Positions 9,654 to 18,159 of a stretch of 64,000 nucleotides of DNA are shown here, one piece after another (within the stretch, counting starts at the first letter, position 1; each line of letters starts with the position of its first letter). A program made the translations under genes and the position numbers. The notes beneath the pieces are model-generated. The model ran no database searches, had not been told where the DNA came from, and saw nothing but the letters and a program-made list of their open reading frames with translations. The DNA comes from Chitinophagaceae bacterium UBA1931 (GTDB taxonomy: Bacteria; Bacteroidota; Bacteroidia; Chitinophagales; Chitinophagaceae): positions 496,001-560,000 of the forward strand of contig DDFJ01000004.1 in the NCBI GenBank assembly GCA_002337125.1, given 5' to 3'.

Positions 9654-9681
9654 TCATCATTCACCATTGACCATTCACCAC
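9654..9681. repeat. Heptamer tandem repeat in the rpoB-rpoC spacer
   Basis: Four consecutive 7-base units on the plus strand: TCATCAT, TCACCAT, TGACCAT, TCACCAC. Related heptamer islands occur at 13752-13778, 13851-13878 and 61044-61071, all outside genes. Confidence 0.75.
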
Positions 9682-9685
9682 GCTC

Positions 9686-12600
9686 TTATTCTTCAAATTT
9701 CAGATCCAGACCCAGACCTCTTAATTCATGAACCAATACATTGAATGATTCAGGAACACCTGGTCTTGGAACGTTATCACCTTTAACGATGGCTTCATAG
9801 GTTTTTGCACGACCCATGATGTCATCTGACTTAATGGTTAATAATTCCTGGAGAATATTTGAAGCACCATAAGCTTCCAGTGCCCATACTTCCATTTCAC
9901 CGAAACGCTGACCACCGAACTGAGCTTTACCACCAAGCGGCTGTTGTGTGATTAAGCTGTATGGTCCGATTGAACGGGCATGCATCTTATCATCAACCAT
10001 GTGGTGCAGTTTAATCATGTAAATGATACCAACTGTTGCCTTCTGGTGGAAACGTTCGCCGGTTTCACCGTCGTACAGGAATGTGTGACCAAACTTAGGC
10101 AAGCCAGCCTGGTCGATATGCGCTGCAATTTCTTCTACGGTAGCACCATCAAAGATTGGTGTAGCAAACTTCACACCCAGTTTTTCACCAGCCCAGCCAA
10201 GTACAGTTTCGTAAATCTGTCCAAGGTTCATACGGCTAGGTACACCAAGCGGGTTCAATACAATATCAACCGGAGTACCATCTTCGAGGAACGGCATATC
10301 TTCCTGGCGAACGATTTTAGCAACGATACCTTTGTTACCGTGACGACCCGCCATCTTATCACCCACTTTCAGTTTACGCTTCACAGCTAAGTAAACTTTA
10401 GCGAGTTTCAATACACCTGCAGGTAATTCATCACCAATTGAGATGTTGAATTTCTCACGCTTGTAACGGCCGAGTTCTTCGTTGTATTTGATGTTGTAGT
10501 TGTGCAGCAACTGGTTAATCCATTCGTCGGTAGTTGCATCACCAGTCCAGCCCAGAGGGTTCACATTTGCAAAGTCAATACCTGCAAGGTTTTTCTGGTT
10601 GAACTTAGCGCCTTTACCAATTAATGATTCACCGAAATTGTTGTTAACACCTGCAGATGTTTTTGTTTGCAGGAGTGATAACAATTTACTCAGCAATACC
10701 TCTAATAAATCAGTTGTATTCTTTTCGTGAATCTTTTCAACTTTTTCCAGTAATGCTTTTTCACGGATCTTACCATTCTTATCTTTCTTGGCACGCTGGA
10801 AGAGTTTTTTATCAATTACCACACCTTCAGTTCCACTTGGAGCTTTGAGTGAAGCATCTTTTGCATCGCCGGCTTTATCACCAAAGATGGCACGTAACAA
10901 CTTCTCTTCAGGAGTTGGATCGCTTTCACCTTTAGGCGTGATTTTTCCAATAAGGATATCGCCTTCTTTGATTGCTGCACCAATACGGATGATACCGTTC
11001 TGATCCAGGTCTTTTGTAGCTTCTTCACTTACGTTTGGAATATCCGGAGTTAATTCTTCTTCACCCAGTTTTGTATCACGCACTTCCAGTTCATATTCTT
11101 CAACGTGTACAGAAGTAAAGAGATCTTCTTTCACTACTTTTTCGTTGATTACAATGGCATCCTCGAAGTTGTAACCTTTCCAAGGCATGAACGCTACTTT
11201 CAGGTTACGGCCCAATGCCAGTTCACCATCTTTAACAGCGTAACCTTCGGTTAAGAAATCACCTTCCTTAACTGCCTGGCCTTTTTTCACGCAAGGTTTC
11301 AGGTTGATACAAGTGCTCTGGTTTGTTTTGATGAACTTGGTGAGTTTGTACACTTTCAGGTCATCTTCAAAGCTTACCAGACGTTGCTCTTCGTTCCTGT
11401 CGTAACGAACATGAATTTCAATCGCATCCACATATTCAACCACACCTTTACCTTCAGCTGTTAACTGAATACGGCTGTCTCTTGCTGCCATTGCTTCCAG
11501 ACCAGTACCAACGATCGGAGCCTGCGGACGCACCAGCGGAACTGCCTGGCGTTGCATGTTAGATCCCATCAATGCACGGTTGGCATCATCATGTTCAAGG
11601 AACGGAATCAGTGAAGCACTCAAACCAACGATCTGGTTTGGCGCAACGTCCATGTATTCCACTTCTTCTTTATCAAGAATCGGGAAGTCGCCACTTTCAC
11701 GTGAACGAACTTTATCTTCAACAATGTTTCCTTTATCGTCCACATCAATATTTACCTGTGCAATCTTCGCTGTATCTTCTTCTTCAGCACTGAGGTAAGT
11801 AAGATGTTTCATATCAACTTTACTTTCAACCACCTTACGGTAAGGCGTTTCAATAAAGCCCATATCATTTACTTTGGCGTGTACGCACAAAGTAGAAATC
11901 AGACCGATGTTTGGACCTTCAGGAGTTTCAATTGTACACAAACGACCATAGTGTGAGTAGTGTACGTCACGCACCTCGAAACCAGCTCTTTCACGACTTA
12001 AACCACCGGGACCGAGAGCTGAGATACGACGTTTGTGTGTAATTTCTGAAAGTGGGTTTGTCTGATCAAGGAACTGGCTGAGCTGTGATGTTCCAAAGAA
12101 GGAATTGATTACAGAAGACAGCGTTCTTGCATTGATCAGGTCAACCGGAGTGAACACCTCGTTATCACGTACGTTCATTCTTTCACGGATGGTACGAGCC
12201 ATACGTGCAAGACCTACACCGAACTGAGCATATAACTGCTCGCCCACTGTACGTACACGACGGTTGCTGAGGTGATCGATATCGTCAATTTCAGCTTTAG
12301 CATTGGTTAACCTCACCAGGTATTTGATGATGGAGATGATGTCATCTTTTGTTAACACCTTCTTCTCAATCGGGAAGTTTAATCCCAGTTTACGGTTGAT
12401 CTTGTAACGACCAACTTCACCGAGATCGTAACGCTTATCGCTGAAGAATAATTTATCAATAATACCACGGGCAGTTTCATTATCAGGAGCATCAGCACCA
12501 CGTAACTGACGATAGATGTGCTGTACCGCTTCCAGTTCACTGTTAGAGGTATCTTTATTTAATGTATTGTAGATGATTGCAAAGTCGCCGCTTACCTCTT

Positions 12601-13498
12601 CTTTCTGGATAAACACGCTTTTCACTTCCATTTCGCTGATCATTTCGATTGCTTCAGCATCCAGGATTGAATCACGTTCCAGCACCACTTCGTTACGCTC
12701 AATACTTACAACTTCACCAGTATCTTCATCCACGAAGTCTTCTACCCAGCTGCGGAGTACACGGGCAGCGAGGCGTTTGCCTTCATATTTTTCTAATGAT
12801 TTTTTATCAGCCTTTACTTCATCGGCCATTCCAAACAGTTCAAGGATGTCCTTATCTGTTTCAAAACCGATGGAACGTAATAATGTAGTTACAGGGAACT
12901 TTTTCTTACGATCGATGTAAGCATACATTACGTTGTTGATGTCGGTTGCGAACTCCATCCAGGCACCTTTGAAAGGAATAACCCTAGCTGAATAGATTTT
13001 TGTACCGTTGGGGTGAATTGACTGACCAAAGAACACACCAGGAGAACGGTGTAACTGTGATACCACCACACGCTCAGCACCGTTGATCACGAAAGTACCA
13101 CGGGGAGTCATGTAAGGGATATTACCCAGGAATACGTCCTGAACGATGGTCTGGAAGTCTACGTGTTCCTCGTCATTACAGCTCAAACGGAGTTTGGCTT
13201 TGAGGGGAACCGCATAGGTTAATCCACGTTCCATACACTCTTCGATTGAATAACGGGGCGGATCAATAAAATAATCCAGGAATTCAAGGACGAAGATGTT
13301 ACGGGTGTCGGTAATTGGAAAGTTTTCCTTGAATACTCGGAACAACCCTTCAATGTTACGTTTGTCGGGAGTGGTTTCCAGCTGGAAATACTCTTTAAAC
13401 GATTGAATCTGGATACCCAGCAAATCAGGAATCTCTGCAAGGTTTTTTACTTTTCCGAAATTAATTCTCTTGCTTACTGTAACGCTTGATGAAGACAT
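9686..13498 (-). CDS. rpoB: DNA-directed RNA polymerase subunit beta
   Basis: The beta subunit of RNA polymerase, 1270 residues. The rifampicin region begins near residue 471 (SQLSQFLDQTNPLSEITHKRR then ISALGPGGL); the Asp, His and Ser positions where resistance usually arises have the susceptible-type residues. The fork-loop block GRLCTIETPEGPNIGLIS follows. The C-terminal segment contains KVGDKMAGRHGNKG and the anchor LGGKAQFGGQRFGEMEVWALEAYGA. It heads the rpoBC pair; the gene upstream is on the opposite strand and is not ribosomal. A good promoter stands about 135 bases upstream. Confidence 0.99.
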   Translation of the reverse strand: MSSSSVTVSKRINFGKVKNLAEIPDLLGIQIQSFKEYFQLETTPDKRNIEGLFRVFKENFPITDTRNIFVLEFLDYFIDPPRYSIEECMERGLTYAVPLKAKLRLSCNDEEHVDFQTIVQDVFLGNIPYMTPRGTFVINGAERVVVSQLHRSPGVFFGQSIHPNGTKIYSARVIPFKGAWMEFATDINNVMYAYIDRKKKFPVTTLLRSIGFETDKDILELFGMADEVKADKKSLEKYEGKRLAARVLRSWVEDFVDEDTGEVVSIERNEVVLERDSILDAEAIEMISEMEVKSVFIQKEEVSGDFAIIYNTLNKDTSNSELEAVQHIYRQLRGADAPDNETARGIIDKLFFSDKRYDLGEVGRYKINRKLGLNFPIEKKVLTKDDIISIIKYLVRLTNAKAEIDDIDHLSNRRVRTVGEQLYAQFGVGLARMARTIRERMNVRDNEVFTPVDLINARTLSSVINSFFGTSQLSQFLDQTNPLSEITHKRRISALGPGGLSRERAGFEVRDVHYSHYGRLCTIETPEGPNIGLISTLCVHAKVNDMGFIETPYRKVVESKVDMKHLTYLSAEEEDTAKIAQVNIDVDDKGNIVEDKVRSRESGDFPILDKEEVEYMDVAPNQIVGLSASLIPFLEHDDANRALMGSNMQRQAVPLVRPQAPIVGTGLEAMAARDSRIQLTAEGKGVVEYVDAIEIHVRYDRNEEQRLVSFEDDLKVYKLTKFIKTNQSTCINLKPCVKKGQAVKEGDFLTEGYAVKDGELALGRNLKVAFMPWKGYNFEDAIVINEKVVKEDLFTSVHVEEYELEVRDTKLGEEELTPDIPNVSEEATKDLDQNGIIRIGAAIKEGDILIGKITPKGESDPTPEEKLLRAIFGDKAGDAKDASLKAPSGTEGVVIDKKLFQRAKKDKNGKIREKALLEKVEKIHEKNTTDLLEVLLSKLLSLLQTKTSAGVNNNFGESLIGKGAKFNQKNLAGIDFANVNPLGWTGDATTDEWINQLLHNYNIKYNEELGRYKREKFNISIGDELPAGVLKLAKVYLAVKRKLKVGDKMAGRHGNKGIVAKIVRQEDMPFLEDGTPVDIVLNPLGVPSRMNLGQIYETVLGWAGEKLGVKFATPIFDGATVEEIAAHIDQAGLPKFGHTFLYDGETGERFHQKATVGIIYMIKLHHMVDDKMHARSIGPYSLITQQPLGGKAQFGGQRFGEMEVWALEAYGASNILQELLTIKSDDIMGRAKTYEAIVKGDNVPRPGVPESFNVLVHELRGLGLDLKFEE

Positions 13499-13631
13499 AC
13501 GTTCTTACCGGTTTTTAAGTTTGTGCACACGAATAGCTCACCGTCTTTTTACAAAGACAAGTAAATTGATTTTCAGTTATTTATGACTGTAATTGGGCGC
13601 CAACTTGCTATTCAGCCTAAATTTAGGGTGG

Positions 13632-13662
13632 CAAAGTTAATGATAAAGGTTGTTGGAACAAA
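13632..13662 (-). promoter_or_regulatory. Bacteroidota-type promoter for rpoBC
   Basis: On the minus strand, TTTG at 13662-13659 is followed after exactly 19 bases by TAACTTTG at 13639-13632, a full match to TAnnTTTG. Transcription would start near 13625 and leave an untranslated leader of about 125 bases before the rpoB ATG at 13498. This supports independent transcription of rpoBC here. Confidence 0.7.
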
Positions 13663-13751
13663 ATTTGATTGTCGGGTTTTTGCAACTTTTTGACAGTTTC
13701 TGGAAAAGTTGGCAGTTATGGGGAAAGATTTTGGTAGAAAACCTGGTTGAT

Positions 13752-13778
13752 GGTTCATAGTTAATAGTTCATGGTTGG
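13752..13778. repeat. Degenerate heptamer repeat
   Basis: Units GGTTCAT, AGTTAAT, AGTTCAT and a broken fourth follow one another. It is a diverged version of the perfect island about 75 bases further on. Confidence 0.55.
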
Positions 13779-13850
13779 GCAGGTGGAACGCTTTTAATGG
13801 GGAGTATCCGGGCTTTATACCTTAAGTATGTGTGGAGGAAGGGTTGGGGG

Positions 13851-13878
13851 TTCATGGTTCATGGTTCATGGTTCATGG
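13851..13878. repeat. Perfect heptamer tandem repeat, four TTCATGG units
   Basis: Four exact copies of TTCATGG, followed by a partial TT. Exact identity suggests recent slippage or expansion. It lies between the rpoB promoter and the MARQ-type gene. Confidence 0.9.
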
Positions 13879-13959
13879 TTAAGGCGTGGGGAAAACCGGC
13901 CGGATTAATACGCTTGTATTCTTTTTTAAAACTTCGTTTCTTGTGGGAAACAGCATAAA

Positions 13960-14460
13960 GTGGCCAGACAGGTGGGACCATACAAGATTACAGGAACAAT
14001 CGACAATATCTGTTTTTACGAAATGGACGGGCAGTACTATGCCCGGCAGAAAAGCTCGCTTACAGGAAAGCGGGTGAAAAAAGACCCTGCTTTTGCGAGG
14101 ACGAGGCAAAATGCCAGCCTGTTTGGCAGAGCTTCGAGCCTGGCTTCACAGATCAAGCGTGGGTTTCCCAAAGAGGAACAATGCCGGGAATTATACCGTG
14201 CGCTGCACAGGAAGGTGCTTGATATGCTGAAAGAGGAAATTGCAGAGGAAGAAATCAGGCAACGGCTTTCATTTGTTTTTAAAGAGGAAACAACAGCTGC
14301 AGTTGAAACAAAGCAACCGGTAACAGTACAGCACAACAGCAGTTACCGTTCTGTTTTTATACTACCCTATCCAGTAATTGCGAAACGAAGAAAGAACAAA
14401 TGTAAACCTGCGAGCATCCATGCAAAGCAGAAGGCCATGTTGAATTGCGGACCACCGTAA
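13960..14460 (+). CDS. MARQ-type small protein of unknown function (Bacteroidota family)
   Basis: A 166-residue basic protein. The N-terminus (MARQVGPYKITGTIDNICFYE) followed by an RVKKDPAFARTRQNASLFGRAS block resembles a lineage-specific Bacteroidota family whose members begin MARQxG/KxxGTIGxxxFYK and carry an RTRxNxxEFGRA motif; that link is from memory. No signal peptide, membrane segment or enzyme motif is seen. The start is GTG at 13960: it places the conserved MARQ at the N-terminus and no in-frame ATG precedes it. The C-terminus is Lys/Arg rich (IAKRRKNKCK). Codon use looks G-richer than its neighbours. Function unknown; genes of this type are often found in accessory DNA. Confidence 0.6.
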   Translation: MARQVGPYKITGTIDNICFYEMDGQYYARQKSSLTGKRVKKDPAFARTRQNASLFGRASSLASQIKRGFPKEEQCRELYRALHRKVLDMLKEEIAEEEIRQRLSFVFKEETTAAVETKQPVTVQHNSSYRSVFILPYPVIAKRRKNKCKPASIHAKQKAMLNCGPP

Positions 14461-14487
14461 GAAAGAAGTGATCTGCATTTTTTGTTC

Positions 14488-14571
14488 GTTGCAAACGGTA
14501 CTTCAGGGTGATGCAAGGTCATGGTATTTCAGATGAAGTAATCTGCGGTAACAGGTTGTGATACCTGTGCC
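14488..14571 (+). repeat. Structured dispersed repeat, copy A
   Basis: Begins GTTGCAAACGG and ends ACCTGTGCC, 84 bases. It aligns along its whole length with copy B (15335-15420) with a few one-base gaps and roughly 70% identity by eye. Near the 3' end a hairpin ACAGGT / ACCTGT (14551-14568) is kept in both copies although the loops differ. Both copies are intergenic, in the same orientation, flanking the VOC gene. Confidence 0.7.
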
Positions 14572-14596
14572 ATTAAAACTGTATTAAACATAAAAC

Positions 14597-15076
14597 ATGG
14601 CAAAAAGTAAATTAATAGAAATGCACAATGTGGGTATTGTTGTAGAATCGCTCGATAATGCCATTGAATTTTTTGAAGAAATCGGATTATCACTTGAAGG
14701 CCGGATGATGGTTGAAGGTGAATGGGCTGGAAAAGTAACAGGACTTGGTAATCAGTCTGTAGAAATTGCAATGATGGTTACTCCTGATGGGCATTCCCGG
14801 CTTGAACTTTCGCAGTTTCTGACTCCACAAACAATTGCGGATCACAGAACAAATCCTGTGAATTCACTCGGTTACCTAAGAGTAATGTTCAGAGTTGATC
14901 ATCTTGATGAGCTCCTTAGCAGACTTGAAAAACATGGTGCAAAAGTGGTTGGTGAGGTTGTTCAGTTTGGCGACGTTTACCGACTCTGTTATATCCGTGG
15001 GACAGAGGGACTACTTATCGGTTTAGCTGAACAAACCGGCAACTCGACTGCTTCAGATATATTAGACAACAAGTAA
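14597..15076 (+). CDS. VOC-family (glyoxalase/dioxygenase fold) protein
   Basis: A 159-residue single-domain vicinal-oxygen-chelate protein. The first beta-alpha-beta unit reads IEMHNVGIVVESLDNAIEFFEEIGL with a candidate metal His at residue 10; the second unit is LGYLRVMFRVDHLDELLSRLEKHGAKVV, then YRLCYIRGTEGLLIGLAEQ with a candidate metal Glu. VOC proteins isomerise, open or bind small molecules, including drugs; the substrate cannot be read. It stands alone, flanked on both sides by copies of the same 85-base structured repeat, which hints that gene plus repeats may have moved as a unit (inference). Confidence 0.85.
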   Translation: MAKSKLIEMHNVGIVVESLDNAIEFFEEIGLSLEGRMMVEGEWAGKVTGLGNQSVEIAMMVTPDGHSRLELSQFLTPQTIADHRTNPVNSLGYLRVMFRVDHLDELLSRLEKHGAKVVGEVVQFGDVYRLCYIRGTEGLLIGLAEQTGNSTASDILDNK

Positions 15077-15481
15077 ATACGCTATCCTGAGTCTGCAACG
15101 CAGTATCCTCTTTCATACCTGTTTCTATAACTACCGTGATATTTTTTAGTTTTCGTTCTGCCATAAGTTCTGTTGCTGAAGAAGCCGGGTGATGATTTCA
15201 GGTTCACTGAGTCTTCAGTTTAATCTATATCATCTTCACAGTAAAGGATCGTTATTTAAAGGCATTTCATGAAATTGAAACATTCTGTTGTGATACGAAA
15301 CTTCTTCTGCGAGAGACGTTGTTGCGAAGAATTAGTTGCAAACGGCAACTCCAGGAGTAATGTAATGTTATGCTATTTTAAGTTAAGCAACCTGTGGCAA
15401 CAGGTCAGCAGACCTGCGCCAGAGGAAGAACCGGAAAGTTTAGTGCATCAGCAGATCTTACTTTAAAGAAATTGAAGAAGC
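15077..15481. other. Intergenic region holding structured repeat B
   Basis: About 400 bases without a convincing gene. Its main content is repeat copy B (15335-15420). A 65-codon plus-strand frame over 15269-15466 covers the repeat and is judged fortuitous. Confidence 0.6.
15335..15420 (+). repeat. Structured dispersed repeat, copy B
   Basis: An 86-base relative of copy A at 14488-14571. It carries two hairpins: AGTTGC / GCAACT (15334-15350, loop AAACG) and CAGGTC / GACCTG (15401-15416, loop AGCA). Only the second hairpin is shared with copy A. It ends in GACCTGCGCC, where copy A has ACCTGTGCC. Confidence 0.7.
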
Positions 15482-15979
15482 CTATTTTTCAGGCAATCCC
15501 CATTTTTCAACTAATTCTGCATTGAGACCACCCTCCCTTGGATTCGGTTTTCCTTTACCGGTTTCAATTAAACTTTTCAAACTTCCCTGTATATAACTTG
15601 TCCAGGCATCATTACAAACGTTGTAACATTCATATTCGGGTACTAATCCTTCGTGAGTGAATTTCACTTTGGTTTTACCTTTCTCTTTTGTTATTTCGAA
15701 AATCAGCCTGGTATTTATCCATTCATTTTTATTCTGCACAAAACTGAACTGATTATCGATTACCTGGTAAACAAGTTTTGTATCAACAATCATTTCAACC
15801 AGTTTGATTTTACACAAATGCACTTCTTTGTAATGATAAAAAAAGATTTCGTTAAGCTGATCGGTACGTCCTTCAATTTCTTCAGACCACCAGGCACGGA
15901 AATTTTTAATTGCATTAAATACTGTCTGAGAATTTTGATCAACCAAAAAAGTTGAACTATAGCTGTTACCCGTATCCAT
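15482..15979 (-). CDS. SRPBCC/AHSA1-type (START-like fold) protein
   Basis: A 165-residue soluble protein with the AHSA1-like layout: an N-terminal strand and helix (STFLVDQNSQTVFNAIKNFRAWWSEEIEG), a beta-sheet core with KLVEMIVDTKLVYQVI and TRLIFEITKEKGKTKVKFTHEGL, and the late C-x-x-x-W helix region (ECYNVCNDAWTSYIQGSLKSLIETG). Such proteins bind hydrophobic ligands or assist Hsp90-like chaperones; the ligand is unknown. The gene downstream of the shared motif pattern, 124 bases away, is a paralogue. Its C-terminus is longer than the paralogue's by a Pro/Gly-rich tail. Confidence 0.8.
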   Translation of the reverse strand: MDTGNSYSSTFLVDQNSQTVFNAIKNFRAWWSEEIEGRTDQLNEIFFYHYKEVHLCKIKLVEMIVDTKLVYQVIDNQFSFVQNKNEWINTRLIFEITKEKGKTKVKFTHEGLVPEYECYNVCNDAWTSYIQGSLKSLIETGKGKPNPREGGLNAELVEKWGLPEK

Positions 15980-16103
15980 TGTTTTTATTTTTAGTTGTTC
16001 ATGAATTTATCTTCTCGAATGGTTGTCCGTACTGATAAAACCGATTAACATTGATTTCCCATCACCTCCGATTGTAATGACCTGTTTATAAATAATGTTC
16101 TAC

Positions 16104-16547
16104 TTATACTTCAGCAGTAGTTATTAAGGGCAGTAGTTTATTCTGTAAATATTGTGCCCATGCAGGTGCACAGGAATTATAACACTCTATTTCAGGGTGC
16201 AGGCCCTGATGTGTGAAAGTGAGCTGGGTTTTATCAGCATTCTTTACAATTTCAAAAATCACTTTTGTTCCTGTCCATTCGTCTACTTTTTTCAGAAAGC
16301 TGAGTTTACTTTCCGTGATGAGCCATACAATTTTCTGACCAGGGATTAGTTCCACTATTTTTTGTTTGGAATAATGTGCTCCCTCCCCTGCCCGGAAACT
16401 AAACTCATCATTGATGTTAACAGTATTTCCTTCAAATTCCTCCGCATAATAACCAGCCCACCACTTTCGAACGTTGAGGATGGCCTGAAATACCTGTTGA
16501 GGAGTTTGCTTTGTTTCAAGTATATACGTAAAATCTGTTGCTGACAT
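16104..16547 (-). CDS. SRPBCC/AHSA1-type protein, paralogue
   Basis: 147 residues, same fold and motif order as the protein encoded at 15482-15979: FQAILNVRKWWAGYYAEEFEG, KIVELIPGQKIVWLIT, TKVIFEIVKNADKTQLTFTHQGL and ECYNSCAPAWAQYLQNKL. The two are evidently a tandem duplication with considerable divergence. It faces away from the GlxA-like regulator gene across about 110 bases, so that regulator is a reasonable candidate to control it (inference). Family knowledge only supports a lipid or small-ligand binding role. Confidence 0.82.
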   Translation of the reverse strand: MSATDFTYILETKQTPQQVFQAILNVRKWWAGYYAEEFEGNTVNINDEFSFRAGEGAHYSKQKIVELIPGQKIVWLITESKLSFLKKVDEWTGTKVIFEIVKNADKTQLTFTHQGLHPEIECYNSCAPAWAQYLQNKLLPLITTAEV

Positions 16548-16661
16548 ATTTGCTTATTTTGTTACAAATTTATCACGCATTTTTAAGTTGGAGAGGGTGG
16601 CAAAAAGACAACTTAAGGGGCTGTTTTGGACAGATTGGTTTATTACCTTTATCCAAAAAAA

Positions 16662-17642
16662 ATGAAGCATATCACTATACTTGTTCCTGACGGAGAAAAT
16701 AACCTGAGCAGTATAGCCGGGGCTTATAAAATTTTAACCAGGGCTAATACTTACTGGAAAGAAAAAGGTCATAAAACAGTTTATAAAATTGAATTGGCCG
16801 GCATTTCAAAGGAGGTTCATTTCTTTGATGGTTTGTTTACGGCAAAACCACATACTTCTATTTCAGCCATAAAAAAAACAGACCTGATTATCATTCCATC
16901 ATTGAACCACAACTATCAAAAAACAATCAAGATCAATCAACCTCTAATTGAGTGGATTGTGCAACAATATAAAAAAGGTGCTGAAGTGGCCAGCATTTGC
17001 ACAGGCGCTTTCTTACTTGCTTCAACCGGTTTGCTTGACGGTAAAACATGTTCAACCCATTGGGCTTTTGCAGACAGCTTTAGAAACCTGTTCCCTTCAA
17101 TTAATTTACAAGCTGATCAGTTGATTACAGACGAAAACGGAATTTATACAAATGGAGGAGCTTATTCATTTCTGAACCTGATTATTTACTTAACGGAAAA
17201 ATATTTTGACAGACAGACTGCTATTTTTTGTTCAAAAATATTTCAAATAGAAATTGACCGTCAAAACCAATCGGCCTTTATCATGTTTAAAGGTCAGAAG
17301 ATGCATGAGGATGACATCATTAAGCAGGCTCAAGATTATATTGAAACCAATATTGATGAGAAAATTTCATTTGAAAAATTAGCATCAAACTATTCTGTAG
17401 GCAGGCGAAACTTTGACAGGCGGTTTATTAAAGCAACAGGCAATACACCTGTTGAATATATGCAAAGAGTGAAAATAGAGGCCGCCAAGAAACTATTTGA
17501 ATCAAGCAGTAAAAGAATTAACGAAGTAATGTACGATGTAGGTTATTCGGATGTAAAAGCTTTCCGGGAAGTATTCCGGAAAATTACAGGGCTATCACCA
17601 TTGGAATACAGGAATAAATACAATAAGGAAGCAACGATCTGA
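16662..17642 (+). CDS. GlxA-like transcriptional regulator (DJ-1/PfpI domain plus AraC HTH)
   Basis: 326 residues. The N-terminal DJ-1/PfpI-type domain (about 1-180) contains the nucleophile-elbow-like VASICTGAFLLASTGLLDGK and the following CSTHWAF, typical of GlxA-type regulators, which sense rather than hydrolyse. The C-terminal AraC/XylS double helix-turn-helix (about 225-320) contains SVGRRNFDRRFIKATGNTPVEYMQRVKIE and VGYSDVKAFREVFRKITGLSPLEYR. I use the ATG at 16662; an upstream TTG at 16626 would add 12 residues not expected for the fold. It is divergent from the SRPBCC pair. The signal molecule is unknown. Confidence 0.85.
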   Translation: MKHITILVPDGENNLSSIAGAYKILTRANTYWKEKGHKTVYKIELAGISKEVHFFDGLFTAKPHTSISAIKKTDLIIIPSLNHNYQKTIKINQPLIEWIVQQYKKGAEVASICTGAFLLASTGLLDGKTCSTHWAFADSFRNLFPSINLQADQLITDENGIYTNGGAYSFLNLIIYLTEKYFDRQTAIFCSKIFQIEIDRQNQSAFIMFKGQKMHEDDIIKQAQDYIETNIDEKISFEKLASNYSVGRRNFDRRFIKATGNTPVEYMQRVKIEAAKKLFESSSKRINEVMYDVGYSDVKAFREVFRKITGLSPLEYRNKYNKEATI

Positions 17643-17745
17643 GGCAGTTGCTGTTTACAGTTTGCAATATGAACGAATCTGCAACAACAGCAAAATTGGC
17701 CTTCATTCTAAAAACCAGTAATTTTCAGCAACAAAAAATGAAACC

Positions 17746-18078
17746 ATGAATAATGAAATCATGATTACCACCAGTACATCACTGGAAGGTTACCGTATTA
17801 CAAAGCAACTGGGACTTGTACGTGGCATTACCGTTCGTTCAAGAAGTATTTTGGGCAATATGGCGGGAGGTTTCCTGGCTATTTTTGGCGGAAAAAACAG
17901 CATTTACACCGAACTCTGCGAACGGACCCGTGAAGATGCGCTTCAATTAATGATCCAGCATGGTAAAGATCTTGGCTGCAATGCCATTATTAATATGCGT
18001 TATGATGCCAATGAAGTGATGAATGGAATTACTGAAGTACTGGCTTACGGAACAGCAGTTATGGTTGAAAAAAATTAA
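17746..18078 (+). CDS. YbjQ family (DUF74) protein
   Basis: 110 residues, the normal size of the YbjQ/DUF74 family, which forms oligomeric, possibly metal-binding assemblies of uncertain role. Diagnostic parts are MITTSTSLEGYRITKQLGLVRGITVRS, the central TELCERTREDALQLMIQHGKDLGCNAIINMRYD and the closing EVLAYGTAVMVEK. No signal peptide. A clear terminator follows, so it is probably transcribed alone or with the upstream regulator (103-base gap). Confidence 0.88.
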   Translation: MNNEIMITTSTSLEGYRITKQLGLVRGITVRSRSILGNMAGGFLAIFGGKNSIYTELCERTREDALQLMIQHGKDLGCNAIINMRYDANEVMNGITEVLAYGTAVMVEKN

Positions 18079-18092
18079 TACCCTTTATTTCG

Positions 18093-18131
18093 TTACACCT
18101 GTATTGAGATATACAGGTGTAATTTCTTTTA
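18093..18131 (+). terminator. Intrinsic terminator after the YbjQ gene
   Basis: A perfect 12-bp stem, TTACACCTGTAT (18093-18104) with ATACAGGTGTAA (18111-18122), six-base loop, followed by the pyrimidine run TTTCTTTT. Confidence 0.8.
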
Positions 18132-18159
18132 CAGCTTAAAACAACAGCATCTTGTTAAG

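Larger units (their letters stand above)
13499..13959. other. Intergenic region upstream of rpoB
   Basis: About 460 bases between the divergent rpoB and MARQ-type genes. It holds the rpoB promoter and leader, then two heptamer repeat islands, and a G-rich plus-strand stretch. No ribosomal-protein gene (rplJ, rplL) or their remnants can be seen. Confidence 0.7.

Noticed and set aside
13879..14109. A 76-codon minus-strand frame overlapping the MARQ-type gene
   Set aside because: Antisense to a frame with a recognised family pattern; composition is a Pro/Ser/Cys-rich shadow.
15269..15466. A 65-codon plus-strand frame
   Set aside because: It runs straight through repeat copy B; copy A carries stop codons in the matching frame, so the repeat is not coding.
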